From the NCBI RefSeq assembly GCF_000233715.2, contig NC_021184.1:4522001-4586000 (forward strand): 64,000 nucleotides of DNA, read 5' to 3'. Position 1 is the first letter of the stretch, and the number at the start of each line of letters is the position of its first letter. Source of the stretch: Desulfoscipio gibsoniae DSM 7213. GTDB lineage: Bacteria > Bacillota > Desulfotomaculia > Desulfotomaculales > Desulfallaceae. Shown piece after piece: positions 27,555 to 36,660 of the stretch. The position numbers and the translations under genes were made by a program. The notes below the pieces were generated by a model. It did no database searches. It had not been told where the DNA came from and was given only the letters and a program-made list of their open reading frames with translations.

Positions 27555-27880
27555 ATGCTTATGCACTCTTTTAGCGCCTGCTCGGGGTCCTCTTGTTCGT
27601 TTTCACCTTTCATCAGCGGCAGTAGGGGGTATAGTCCTACCAATTTCGCTGCTATCACCGGCTGCCTGCGTTGTTCCCACACTCTAATCACTTCATAGCT
27701 GTATTCAAGTACACCCATCTCCCACCTGTCCCACAGCCGACGCAGGCCGTTGTCGTCTTCCCGGTAGAAGAATATTACCACTTGCCGTATGGACGGTATA
27801 CCCTTCCCCTCTGTTAGTGTGGCCTCCCAAATGTCGCTCCTATATCGTAACATCCTGGCAGGCAATGTGATAGGTATCAA
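27555..27880 (-). pseudogene. Rpn/DUF4351-like fragment truncated by a palindromic element
   Basis: The middle of an Rpn-type protein remains (YRSDIWEATLTEGKGIPSIR, then VIRVWEQRRQPVIAAKLVGL and PLLPLMKG). The N-terminal nuclease core is missing at the joint with the next gene, and at 27555 the frame runs straight into hairpin A, which would add a foreign tail (SVLGIPKSLKRGQ) up to 27485. The element therefore cut or joined the gene. A TypLLPLM motif also occurs in the intact Rpn at 4027-4908, its closest relative in the window. Confidence 0.65.
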
Positions 27881-27889
27881 AACAGTATT

Positions 27890-28933
27890 TTATTCAAATG
27901 CAAATCCCAAATTCGATATCTTGCCTTCTTCCCTTTTCTCCTTTAATGGTACTTCTAAAGATAGACAAACTAGCTTTTCAAAGTTTTCAATAGCCTTTTC
28001 TGCATGACCCTCTTTTATGATTTTTTTAAATTTACCATGCACAATATCGTTTCTATATTTATTTATATTTAAAACTACATTTGTGATTTCCTTAGTTTTA
28101 TAGTTAGGAACTGGAGCATTTTTATACATGAATTTTACTATCCTATAAATGCTTGGAGGGCCCGGGCTAATATGGTTTTTATTGCACATTTTAAGATTGC
28201 AATCATCACAAGGCGTATATTTATACAGGACCTCATTTATTTTCTGCTCAGAAAGAATACCTTTTAATCGTTCCTCAAAATGTGTATATATGAAATTTTC
28301 TAATGCAATATTTATATTGACTATGCACTGGGTGTAATTTTCTAAATCGAAATCATCCTTTGCTTTATATAAATACTCTTTCCATAATGGAAACCTTACA
28401 TCACCTGTTAGCATATTCCGGATGTTTTGACCCGGACTTTCAATGTTTCCAAAAGTAATATATCCTCCCCCAAATGTGCTCATAAAAAATTTTACTTCTT
28501 TATTTTCTTCATTGAAGAATTTTATATTATATTGCAAAATATCAATATCCCTAATAGGATTAATGTGATATTCATCATATATATTTTTATATATGTATAG
28601 CATTTTGTTTATGGCCTTTTTTGAATGACCGTAATAATGTTTTTGATATTCGGCTACTTTATTTAAATCATATTCGAAATTGCAATCAAAACAGCAAATA
28701 ATTGCAGTAGTATTATATCTACCAGATCTATCCCTTTTTACAAATCCATTATTAATTTCAAAATTACTGGTATTTTCCTTAACTGAATCCAATTTCATAG
28801 TAATTAAGTTGTCAATGGAAATATTAACTTCCAAAACACCTTGCCATTCGAGAAAGTAAGGTATTTTTATATAAACCTCCGCCCTTTTTATCAACATAAA
28901 ATCACGCCCCTGGTGAAAATATATTTCTAACAT
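27890..28933 (-). CDS. Hypothetical protein with C-terminal HEPN-like domain
   Basis: 347 residues (335 if ATG 28897 is used). The N-terminal 200 residues are not recognised. The C-terminal part has the layout of an Apea-type HEPN domain: a helix pair (LWKEYLYKAKDDFDLENYTQ, then NINIALENFIYTHFEERL) and INKYRNDIVHGKF, where R-x4-H is the HEPN ribonuclease signature. A Cys cluster (CDDCNLKMC) lies between the two halves. HEPN proteins often act in phage defence or toxin systems; that role is inference. Its 5' end and upstream region are part of the 137-bp direct repeat around the IS66 element, and the gene is left intact by the insertion. Confidence 0.6.
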   Translation of the reverse strand: MLEIYFHQGRDFMLIKRAEVYIKIPYFLEWQGVLEVNISIDNLITMKLDSVKENTSNFEINNGFVKRDRSGRYNTTAIICCFDCNFEYDLNKVAEYQKHYYGHSKKAINKMLYIYKNIYDEYHINPIRDIDILQYNIKFFNEENKEVKFFMSTFGGGYITFGNIESPGQNIRNMLTGDVRFPLWKEYLYKAKDDFDLENYTQCIVNINIALENFIYTHFEERLKGILSEQKINEVLYKYTPCDDCNLKMCNKNHISPGPPSIYRIVKFMYKNAPVPNYKTKEITNVVLNINKYRNDIVHGKFKKIIKEGHAEKAIENFEKLVCLSLEVPLKEKREEGKISNLGFAFE

Positions 28934-29010
28934 ACCCTATAACTCTCTCTATAGTAAAGTATAGAATTTATCTTTTCAATTGCCGTTTCGAAGGGAAATA
29001 CGGGTGCTGC
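28874..29010. repeat. 137-bp direct repeat, left copy, abutting IS66
   Basis: From AACCTCCGCCC to CGGGTGCTGC; I read it as identical to 31444-31580. It includes the first codons and upstream region of the HEPN-like gene. It touches the left end of the IS exactly. Confidence 0.9.
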
Positions 29011-29095
29011 GTAAGCGTCAAAAAGATTACACCTGGGTTTACCACTTTATTTATGAGATAATCTCCTCAAACAAACATATTGGGGGGATTATTCA

Positions 29096-29407
29096 ATGGC
29101 CAAATCAGAATTACGGCAAGAATGGGAAACCCGGATAGCCGATTTTAGAGCAAGCGGGCAAAGCGGAGCAGCTTGGTGCGCAGCCCATAATATAAGACCT
29201 AATCAACTATGGTATTGGCTAAAAAAGATTAAATCCGCAGAGAATCCATCAATTACGCAGACGCAGTGGGTGTCAGTGGAGATAAATGAGTCCGACCCCA
29301 CCGGAAACGGATTATTGATTAAAGTAGGTCCTGCGGTTATAGAAGTGCAACCTGGCTTTAATCCGGCATTACTCAAAGAAGTAGTGCAAACACTTAAAGT
29401 ATGCTGA
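29096..29407 (+). CDS. tnpA: IS66 accessory protein TnpA
   Basis: 103 residues. WETRIADFRASGQSGAAWCA and NQLWYWLKKIK are the helix-turn-helix region of IS66 TnpA. The start follows GGGGGGATT. Stop overlaps the tnpB start by seven bases, suggesting coupled translation. Confidence 0.85.
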   Translation: MAKSELRQEWETRIADFRASGQSGAAWCAAHNIRPNQLWYWLKKIKSAENPSITQTQWVSVEINESDPTGNGLLIKVGPAVIEVQPGFNPALLKEVVQTLKVC

Positions 29408-29760
29408 CCAACACTGGCCTGGAACGGGTTTACCTGGCCTGCGGCAGCACCGACTTGCGTAAATCAATTGACGGATTGGCGGTTTTAGTAAAAGAAGCAT
29501 TTGCACTGGACCCGTTCTCTACCTGCATCTTTGTGTTCTGTAACCGGAAACGCGATAAACTCAAGATCCTCCAGTGGGAGCATAATGGTTTTTGGCTTCA
29601 TTATCGCCGGCTGGAGAAAGGAAAGTTTCAATGGCCGGCCAAAGATAGTGCGGGAACGGTTACATCTGTTAGCCACCGTGAGTTACGTTGGCTATTGGAT
29701 GGTCTATCGCTCAATCAACAGCAAGCCCATCCCGAGGTTACGGCAAGAACAATTTTATGA
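29401..29760 (+). CDS. tnpB: IS66 accessory protein TnpB
   Basis: 119 residues. VYLACGSTDLRKSIDGLAVL, then CIFVFCNRKRDKLKILQWEH and GFWLHYRRLEKGKFQWP are the conserved IS66 Orf2 motifs. Needed for transposition in studied relatives; biochemical role unclear. Confidence 0.9.
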   Translation: MLTNTGLERVYLACGSTDLRKSIDGLAVLVKEAFALDPFSTCIFVFCNRKRDKLKILQWEHNGFWLHYRRLEKGKFQWPAKDSAGTVTSVSHRELRWLLDGLSLNQQQAHPEVTARTIL

Positions 29761-29826
29761 CTAAAAACATGGGATAAATCCTTGATTTTAAAGGGTTTTC
29801 ATGGTTATATATCGAATATTAACCAT

Positions 29827-31392
29827 ATGAACAGCACAGCTAAAATAGTTGAAGAACTTCAAAATAAATGCACTGAGTTGGAGCAAAAAAATGCTGAATT
29901 AATGGCTAAAGTCAGATGGTTTGAAGAACAGTTTCGTCTAAGCCAACAGCGTCGTTTCGGTCGCTCCAGTGAACAGAGCCAACCGGAGCAATTACAGCTG
30001 CAGTTTTTTAATGAGCCCGAAATAGAAGCTAAACCGCCTTCAGAGGAACCTAGCGTTGAGGAAATTACCTACCGCCGCCGTAAGAAACAGGGACACCGTG
30101 AGCAGCTGCTGGAAGATTTGCCGGTGGAAACCATCGACTACTATCTACCTGCCCAAGAGCAGGTATGTTCATGTTGCGGTGGACCATTACATGAAATGAG
30201 CACCGAGGTCAGGCAAGAGCTTAAGATTATTCCGGCCCAGGTAAGTGTCGTCAGACATGTACGTCACGTCTACGCTTGCCGCCGCTGCGAACAAAAAGAC
30301 ACCAAAACCCCTATCGTGACTGCACCTATGCCGGCGCCTGTACTGCCGGGGAGTCTGGTTTCCCCTTCCGCTATGGCCCACATCATGACCCAAAAGTATG
30401 TTGAAGGTATGCCGCTTTATCGTCAGGAACAGCAATTGGCCCGTCTTGGAATAGGGCTGTCCCGTCAGACCTTGGCCAATTGGATGCTCCAGGGTGCCAA
30501 CAGATGGCTTCGCCCACTTTACGATAGGATGCATGAGCATCTGTTGAAACAAGATATCCTGCATGCCGATGAGACTACTCTGCAGGTGCTGCATGAACAA
30601 GGCCGGTCAGCAGGAAGCACCTCTTACATATGGCTATACCGTACCGGGCGGGCAGGGCCGGCAATGGTTCTTTACGACTACCAAACGACCCGGGCAAGCA
30701 AGCATCCGCGCCGGTTCTTAGCCGGCTTCAAGGGTTACTTGCATGTAGACGGCTATGCCGGTTACAATGGATTGCCGGACGTGACTCTGGTTGGATGCTG
30801 GGCCCATGCCCGGCGTAAGTTTGATGAAGCGCTAAAAGCCTTACCAGCTGAACAGCGCGGTGCAGTAGTAGCCGCCAAAGAGGGGCTGAATTTCTGCAAC
30901 CGACTTTTTGCTATAGAACATGAGCTTCGCGAGGCCACTCCCGAGGAACGCCATGTAGCCCGCCAAGAGCGCAGCCGTCCATTGCTAGAGGCTTTTTCAG
31001 CATGGCTAAAATACCAAAGTCCTAGAGTGCTGCCTAAAAGCGCTTTTGGTCAAGCTATTCATTACTGCCACAACCAATGGAACAAGCTCGCAGCCTTCCT
31101 GCAAGACGGACGACTGGAGCTGGATAACAATCGAAGTGAGCGTTCGATTAAACCGTTTGTGATCGGACGCAAAAATTGGCTATTTGCCAACACCCCGCGT
31201 GGCGCCAATGCCAGTGCAACGATTTACAGCATTGTTGAATCGGCTAAGGAAAATGGCTTAAATCCGTTTAGCTATCTGCAATATCTTTTTGAAAGGCTTC
31301 CCAATATAGATATCGAAAACCGAAATGCCCTAGATGAGCTACTTCCCTGGTCGGTTGCTTTGCCTTCGACTTGTCGAGTAAACAATAAATAG
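29827..31392 (+). CDS. tnpC: IS66 transposase TnpC
   Basis: 521 residues from ATG 29827. Contains an N-terminal leucine-rich coiled coil ([20 protein letters not shown]), the [11 protein letters not shown] segment, a zinc-binding motif ([14 protein letters not shown]), and the DDE domain with [20 protein letters not shown] and the Glu-containing [20 protein letters not shown]. Full length, no frameshift; probably active. Confidence 0.9.
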   Translation: MNSTAKIVEELQNKCTELEQKNAELMAKVRWFEEQFRLSQQRRFGRSSEQSQPEQLQLQFFNEPEIEAKPPSEEPSVEEITYRRRKKQGHREQLLEDLPVETIDYYLPAQEQVCSCCGGPLHEMSTEVRQELKIIPAQVSVVRHVRHVYACRRCEQKDTKTPIVTAPMPAPVLPGSLVSPSAMAHIMTQKYVEGMPLYRQEQQLARLGIGLSRQTLANWMLQGANRWLRPLYDRMHEHLLKQDILHADETTLQVLHEQGRSAGSTSYIWLYRTGRAGPAMVLYDYQTTRASKHPRRFLAGFKGYLHVDGYAGYNGLPDVTLVGCWAHARRKFDEALKALPAEQRGAVVAAKEGLNFCNRLFAIEHELREATPEERHVARQERSRPLLEAFSAWLKYQSPRVLPKSAFGQAIHYCHNQWNKLAAFLQDGRLELDNNRSERSIKPFVIGRKNWLFANTPRGANASATIYSIVESAKENGLNPFSYLQYLFERLPNIDIENRNALDELLPWSVALPSTCRVNNK

Positions 31393-31443
31393 TTTAAGTC
31401 GTGCCCTACCCTGTTTACGAGGTGGGGCTTATTTTACGCTTAC

Positions 31444-31580
31444 AACCTCCGCCCTTTTTATCAACATAAAATCACGCCCCTGGTGAAAATATATTTCTAA
31501 CATACCCTATAACTCTCTCTATAGTAAAGTATAGAATTTATCTTTTCAATTGCCGTTTCGAAGGGAAATACGGGTGCTGC
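31444..31580. repeat. 137-bp direct repeat, right copy
   Basis: Same sequence and orientation as 28874-29010, starting at the first base after the IS66 right end. It contains only the first codons of the HEPN-like gene, so no second gene copy exists. Confidence 0.9.
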
Positions 31581-31667
31581 CGGTATTGACAGTAAGCACG
31601 GAGGACAGATGATTGGGTGCAGCTGGTGGTTCCTAGAAGGTCGCAGGAAATCAGGATACCTCTTGTC

Positions 31668-32116
31668 AATATTTACCGCGTGTTATACGCCTATAAAATC
31701 TCACCTATGCAGCGTATGTTTAAGTGTAAAAAACAAAAAAGACGAAGAAACCTTATAAGCAAACAGAAAAACCGAATCATACAATGAGGCGAGAAATAAA
31801 AAAGTGGCCTTGGTGTTGAGGGTTCCGCAAAATGACTCCGGCGGCTCCGGGGTGTTTCGGCAAACATAGTACGTGTCACAATTAATAAAACGACCAGACG
31901 ATCTGCCCCCTTGATTGCTCCCAAGGACTTGCTGGGGGTAAAGCAAACAACCGGGCGATCCGCTTGGGACCTCCCGGCAGTTCTTTGTTCACTTCGGGTC
32001 AGATAATAGTTATCAAATAACTTGATAACTAAGTGTCTGTCACCTTAAGTCCTTTAGTTCGTTAATGTGTTACTCAAGCGGGGGACTGTCCCCTTTTGGG
32101 AGGAACTGGATGGGGC
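31668..32116 (-). repeat. Third, diverged copy of the long repeat, ending in a composite palindromic element (copy 11)
   Basis: 31668-31860 resembles 44810-45230 with internal deletions (shared phrases include CAATATTTACC, AAAATCTCACCT, AGTGGCCTTGGTGTTG). Hairpin B follows at 31946-31985 (CAACCGGGCGATCC..ACCTCCCGGCAG), then spacer and a hairpin A cut off inside its core at 32116. No gene in 31581-32349. Confidence 0.65.
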
Positions 32117-32226
32117 CACCACTATTGATAAAGGTTTAGGATTTTTGTATAATAAAAATATAGGTGGAATACTGATAATTAACAAAACAGTGTGTGCGCC
32201 TCACTCTACCGAGGTTTTAACTACGG

Positions 32227-32256
32227 CCCCTTAAACTGCGGGAACAGTTTAAGGGG
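32227..32256. terminator. Perfect hairpin, terminator-like
   Basis: CCCCTTAAACTG pairs exactly with CAGTTTAAGGGG around CGGGAA; no T run on either strand, so its function is uncertain. Confidence 0.4.
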
Positions 32257-32349
32257 TCACGCATTTAACGCCTGCGGTCGGCGATTAGCACAACAAGGGT
32301 GACTAAGAGGATAACTGCTATCACGATCTGAATTGTATCTGATATTGCG

Positions 32350-32899
32350 ATAGTTTGCATCCTGTTAGGGATAGGTAAGGGTGAGCGTCGTCTTTACGTT
32401 ACGGCACCCTTTCCCCCCCCTTCACACCGTACGTGCGACTTTCACCGCATACGGCGTTCCATCGAAAAAAAAATTATGAATCTATTCCTAACTTTTCTCT
32501 GAATTTAAAGATTTGATTTCTTATTCCAGTTTCCAGACCAGAGCAATTATTATTAGAGTGTATTAGGTAATGGCATTGTTTATGGACTGTGACTAAATTT
32601 GGTACTTTGTTAACTTGTTCTATAGGTAGATTGGGTTTTATATGGTGTATGTGTACATCAAAATAAACAACAGGTAATCCACATATTCTGCATTTACCTA
32701 AGTCTCTATTAAAGGCATAAGCACGGTTTAGGAAATATTCAAAGTTATACTTGGTGTTTGTTAATCTTTTTCCTATTAACTCTGACAAATGCAGACTTAA
32801 AAGCTCGTCAGCTCGTGCTAAAATAGACTTTTTGCCAGTACGTATTTTGTATAGCTCCCTACCTTCTTTGGTATATGGTGTTTCATTTTGGTTCTTCAT
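32350..32899 (-). mobile_element. Group II intron 3' remnant (maturase tail plus domains V-VI)
   Basis: Read on the minus strand, the HNH part of a maturase is followed at about 32462-32425 by a domain V hairpin (GCCGTATGCGGTGAAAGTCGCACGTACGG as two arms around GTGAAAGT), then GGGGGGG and a domain VI-like stem. Domain V is well conserved. The 5' half of the intron is gone, so it cannot move unaided. The exact 3' splice point (about 32350) is a guess. Confidence 0.65.
32474..32899 (-). pseudogene. Group II intron maturase, C-terminal HNH fragment
   Basis: 141 residues. ARADELLSLHLSELIGKRLT, NRDLGKCRICGLPVVYFDVH, IHHIKPNLPIEQVNKVPNLV and LVTVHKQCHYLIHS form the HNH endonuclease region with its Cys pair (CRIC) and HxxC, normally the last part of a group II intron-encoded protein. 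The reverse transcriptase and X domains are missing. Directly upstream of the intron domain V. Confidence 0.7.
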
Positions 32900-33032
32900 C
32901 CATGCCTTAGTCCATTTAACAAAGGAAAGCGGTTTAACCCCCTATTATTAGAGTCTATATCCCAAAATCACCTGATTACATAGAATTTCAATACAGAACT
33001 ATGATTTATTTATACTTCCTTGAAGGACCGGC

Positions 33033-33161
33033 GGCCTTGACAGCCCTAAGGACTGCAGTGCTGTTAAATTACCGACGGGCGGCTCCGAAAACATGCAACG
33101 AGGTTATCATCCCGTCGGTGATATATTGTACCACAGCCCTTTTAACGGGCTGTCAAGGCTA
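33033..33161. repeat. Nested inverted-repeat element of unknown nature
   Basis: Outer arms GGCCTTGACAGCCC (33033) and GGGCTGTCAAGGCT (33148) enclose inner arms ACCGACGGG (about 33071) and CCCGTCGGT (about 33111), giving a long cruciform-capable structure of about 130 bases. A competing hairpin CAGCCCTTTTAACGGGCTG sits at the right end. On the minus strand TTGACA and TACAAT occur within it with a long 20-base gap. It could be a small mobile palindrome or a structured RNA. Bases 32900-33440 contain no gene. Confidence 0.45.
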
Positions 33162-33362
33162 CCCTACGGCGCCTAGTGCCTACCCGGTTGCCTCTGGGTC
33201 TCACCAAAAACATGCTTATTTATGTGAATTAGCAAATTAAACCGGCACCTCATTTGCAAAATAAAGCAGCAGAAAAATTGGGGGTAAACCAATGTTTTGC
33301 ACATTAATCAAGCATAGTCGAACCAGAATTATCACATAATCACGGTATTTCGGCAGCTGTTT

Positions 33363-33402
33363 TTAACAAAAAACAAGCAGTCAGGAAATAGATGACTGCT
33401 TG
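33363..33402 (-). terminator. Terminator for the minus-strand genes to the right
   Basis: On the minus strand CAAGCAGTCA pairs exactly with TGACTGCTTG and is followed by TTTTTTG. Confidence 0.65.
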
Positions 33403-33440
33403 AGGGACTTGTCCTTGAAAAAGATCAAGGTACAGTATAT

Positions 33441-33641
33441 TTATTCCACCCGAATCCAATAACTCACCTTTGGATGCAAGTGGAACCGGGTATTGCTAAG
33501 GTATATAACCCACTCAGAGTCCATCTCGATCCGGCAGGACAGAAAGTGGTCTCCAAGCTTTATCTCGAAGCACTCTCCGCAATGTAAAGCAACTGGCTTA
33601 GAATAAACATCCCAAACGTCCCAGCGGTCGGTTTTGGACAT
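33441..33641 (-). CDS. Small DUF5348-like protein
   Basis: 66 residues from ATG 33641 (a second ATG at 33659 is in frame). PVALHCGECFEIKLGDHFLS, then RIEMDSEWVIYLSN resembles DUF5348, small beta-rich proteins of unknown role in Firmicutes mobile elements. It lies 45 bases downstream of the broken transposon ATPase and may be that element's passenger. Confidence 0.5.
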   Translation of the reverse strand: MSKTDRWDVWDVYSKPVALHCGECFEIKLGDHFLSCRIEMDSEWVIYLSNTRFHLHPKVSYWIRVE

Positions 33642-33685
33642 TGTACAAGATTCGCCCATCTCGTTTCCGTGGTATCATGTTGGTA

Positions 33686-34442
33686 TCACATCCCATTCTC
33701 TTGCGCTGCGATGCGGATGGTCTCAGCATCAATCTGTTCGGCTTTCCTCATATAGCCGTGCAGCAAGGCGTGGGTCCCCAGTTTGTTGATCAGCCGGGGA
33801 TAACCTTGGGTGCAAGCGGCAATCGCTTCGAAAGCCGCATCGGTAAAGATGGGATGCTTGGCTCCGGCAAGGGTCATGTGGCTGGGCGAGCGGACGGTTA
33901 TGGTTCAGCGCCAGCCTGTCCCGCAAATAAGGCAAACCACAAAGCAGCAGAATAAACGGGTTGTGCGAGTCCATTTGGAAGTTGAATAGCAAATTTAAAT
34001 CGCTCAGGAAAACATCCTTAGCCATCTGCATTTCATCCAGAATAAAAACCGGCGTGACCTTCCGCTCGTGAAACAAAACCGTAATCGTTTGTTGAATCTG
34101 GCGAAACAAATCGACCTTGCGATTTTTTGGTTCATCTCCAAGGCCGAAGGCCAGTCCCCGGTAAAAGTCGTTCACTGATCCTGTAGAGAGTGGAAAATAG
34201 ACAACTTTGTACAGCGATTTATTCAATGATTCAGTAAATACACGCAGCGCATAAGTTTTCCCAGCTCCTGGTTCACCAACGAAAAGTCCCATGCCGCGCA
34301 CCTGTTTCATGCAATTCAAGCACCCTAGCGCTTCCTGATGCGGCGTAGAAACATAGGCATCGGACACCTTCAACTCCTTGGAGAACGGGGCGGCAGCCAG
34401 GGAATAAAAAGCTTTATACACCGTCCCCACCCTCCTTCGCAT
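33686..34442 (-). pseudogene. Transposon-associated AAA ATPase (ExeA/TniB-like), left copy, internal deletion
   Basis: Start region YKAFYSLAAAPFSKELKVSD, Walker A GEPGAGKTYALRVF, Walker B VFILDEMQM and FNFQMDSHNPFILLLCGLPYLRDRL match the ATP-binding helper proteins that work with a DDE integrase in two-gene transposons. After LALNHNRPLAQ about 20 residues of the family are missing and the frame shifts near 33882; the lost frame resumes as MTLAGAKHPIFTDAAFEA and ends at 33686. So the gene is dead. Its start overlaps the integrase end by 29 bases. Confidence 0.7.
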
Positions 34443-35012
34443 GCAGTTCTTTAAAAGATAAGGAAGAACGCTGGCGCTTTACATGAGCGTTGTCGTGGAA
34501 GCTGACTTCCACAGCTTGAGCAACTACTTTGCCATCCTCATAAAGATGAACGCCGCTTTCGTCATAACGCAGTTCCACTTTCTGTCCCGCAAAAATATCG
34601 GGTACCTCATACAGTCGATTTTCAAGGGAAAAGGTGGCATCATGTTTGACCTTGCGAAAAGCGCGCTTGAGAAATACGGAATCGAGAGCTAAAGGATCAT
34701 CCACGGTGCGAATACTGTCTACTTGTGACAAATATACTTCTAGCGGCATCCGGCCATCCAGCGAGGCATGTGGTTTGCGGTGGTAATCTTCCTCAAGCCA
34801 TCTCCAGAATCGCTCATTAAGCTCATCCAGCGAGGAGACCGGACTTGCTTTGAGCAGCGTGTAGAACCTGGTTTTGCACGTGCGAAACATACGTTCTATT
34901 TTACCCTTGGCCTGGGGATCATAGGCTTGGGTATGTAATAGTTGAATCCCCAGAGAGGCACAAGCAAATTGCATAATCTGGGAACGAAAGATTTTTCCAT
35001 TATCAAAGCTAT
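34414..35012 (-). pseudogene. DDE integrase, C-terminal part, left copy
   Basis: In frame from the central palindrome the product reads FDNGKIFRSQIMQFACASLG, then DPQAKGKIERMFRTCKTRFY and PHASLDGRMPLEVYLSQ. This is the last Asp-region and the catalytic Glu (GKIERMFRT) of an rve integrase plus its C-terminal domain. The N-terminal half, with the first catalytic Asp, is absent. Truncation falls exactly at the palindrome at 35009-35028. Confidence 0.7.
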
Positions 35013-35028
35013 TCCGAATTCGGAATAG
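35009..35028. repeat. Perfect 20-bp palindrome joining two transposon remnants
   Basis: CTATTCCGAATTCGGAATAG. Reading outward on each strand, both sides continue into the same position of two different integrase genes (SFDNGKIFRSQ on the left, SIDNARVFRSQ on the right). Confidence 0.85.
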
Positions 35029-35725
35029 TATCGATAATGCCCGGGTATTTCGTTCTCAGCACCTAAAGCGCATCGCGGCGGAACTGGGCTTTAGCATTAA
35101 ACATAGTCGGGCCGGGCAACCCCAAGGCCGCGGTCGGATTGAAAGATGGTTCAGAACGGTAGCCGAGAAATGTGAACCTCTGCTAAGAGAGCAGACTGAA
35201 TCCGGCAAAGTGGCTACGCTGTATGAGGTCAATAGCTTCTTTACCGCCTGGCTGGAGAGGCGCTACCATAGTCGCCGACACAGCACGCTGAAGATGAGCC
35301 CTCGGGATGCCCTGGAAAAGGCCTGTGCCAGCCATCTGAACATGTCTCGTCCTGTTGAGCCGGCTACTGTGCATGAGGCCTTTTTATGGCGGGAAAACCG
35401 GGTAGTGAGCTCACTTGGAGCCGTAAAGATCTACAGCAATCTCTACGAGGTGGAGGAGAGTTTGCTTGGCAAGACCGTCGAACTGAGATTTAACCCTTAC
35501 GATCTAAAGCGCATTCTGGTTTACTTCAAGGGCGTTTACCGGTACGAGGCCCGTCCCTACCAGATGAAAAACTTCACCGAAAAACGCGTTAAAGAGCGTC
35601 AGACCGACAGTCATAAAGCACTGGAAAAAGCTATGCAGGCTATTGTTCGGGAACATAAAGACGAGATTAAAGAACGCTCCGGCCTGTCCTTTGCCAAGGC
35701 ACTGGAGGTGAAGCACGATGAATAG
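35024..35725 (+). pseudogene. DDE integrase, C-terminal part, right copy
   Basis: In frame: SIDNARVFRSQHLKRIAAEL, then QPQGRGRIERWFRTVAEKCE with the catalytic Glu, FFTAWLERRYHSRRHSTLKM and a C-terminal domain ending LSFAKALEVKHDE. The N-terminal half is missing, cut at the palindrome at the same residue as the left copy. Sequence differs clearly from the left copy, so this is not a recent duplicate. The stop overlaps the ATPase start, as in an intact two-gene transposon. Confidence 0.7.
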
Positions 35726-36517
35726 CCCTTATTTCTCTTTTAACCGGGAGCCTTTCTCCCGGGAATTATCCCCTAAGGAAGTGTTCGTGTCCAAAGGACA
35801 CCGTGAACTCCTGGCCAGACTCAGGCATGTCATCAAGACCGGCTTTTAGCGGTGATTACAGGGCAAGTTGGTTCCGGCAAATCCACGGCTATCCGGTCTG
35901 TTATGCAATCCCTGGAGGCTTCTCGTTATCGTTATATTTACTTGGCTAGTTCACAGCTTTCACCGGCGGAGTTCTACAAGAGCTTACTCTACCAGGTTAA
36001 TATCCGGCCAAGCAGGGGTTTCTCCGAAAACAAACGCTTAGTGGCACAGGCTATGCTGGAATTACACCAGAAAGGAATAAAACCGGTAGTGGTGATCGAC
36101 GAGGCTCAGGAGCTAACGGTGCAGATGCTCAGCGAATTTCGGTTTGTTCTTAACTATCAACCAGATTCCTTTTCACCTTTAATGGTTGTACTTGCCGGTC
36201 AGCCCCAGTTGGCCGAAATACTGCGCCTTCAGGTTTTGGAATGCATCCGCCAGAGGATTAATGTACACTATCGCTTACCGTGCTTGGGGGAAGACGAAAT
36301 TGCCGCTTATATCTTGCATCACCTAAAAGTGGCCGGGCTGGACAAGCAAATATTTACGGATGCGGCAGTACAGCTTATCTATCAGTTTTCCAAAGGCATT
36401 CCTCGGCGCATTAACAATATATGCCGGTATGCCATTGTAGCGGCAGTCGTGGCCGATAGCCCGACAATTGACGCAGACGCGGTACAAAAAGGCCTCGAAG
36501 ACGATGAATTAATTTAA
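35718..36517 (+). pseudogene. Transposon-associated AAA ATPase (ExeA/TniB-like), right copy, frameshifted
   Basis: ATG 35718 gives NSPYFSFNREPFSRELSPKE and GHRELLARLRHVIKTGF, then a stop at about 35847 caused by a base loss. The next frame continues as VITGQVGSGKSTAIRSVMQS (Walker A), VVVIDEAQELTVQMLSEFRF (Walker B) and LVVLAGQPQLAEILRL-type sensor, ending with a winged region and ADAVQKGLEDDELI. Apart from the single frameshift the gene is whole. Confidence 0.75.
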
Positions 36518-36524
36518 TAACAGA

Positions 36525-36660
36525 AGGACCAATGCCAGTGGCGATGACTTCCTTAAAGAATTAAAACCATTCGCCATTGGCACTAATTTTTAAACATGAA
36601 CATTTAGCGCCAGTGACGGTGACCTTACCATCGTTGTTCAATGACTTTGTCGTGATTAGC
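36525..36660 (+). repeat. Transposon right end with repeated binding-site-like motifs
   Basis: Behind the ATPase are imperfect repeats: TGCCAGTGGCGATGACTTCC (about 36531), CGCCATTGGCACTAA in inverse form (about 36570) and GCGCCAGTGACGGTGACC (about 36607). Multiple subterminal repeats are usual at the ends of integrase-plus-ATPase transposons. The outermost end could not be placed. Confidence 0.45.

Larger units (their letters stand above)
29011..31443 (+). mobile_element. IS66-family insertion sequence
   Basis: Ends are GTAAGCGTCAAAAAG (left) and, reverse-complemented, GTAAGCGTAAAATAAG (right), matching the GTAAGCG ends of IS66. It contains the usual three genes tnpA-tnpB-tnpC in order, all intact. 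Instead of the usual 8-bp duplication it is flanked directly by 137-bp identical repeats. Confidence 0.9.
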
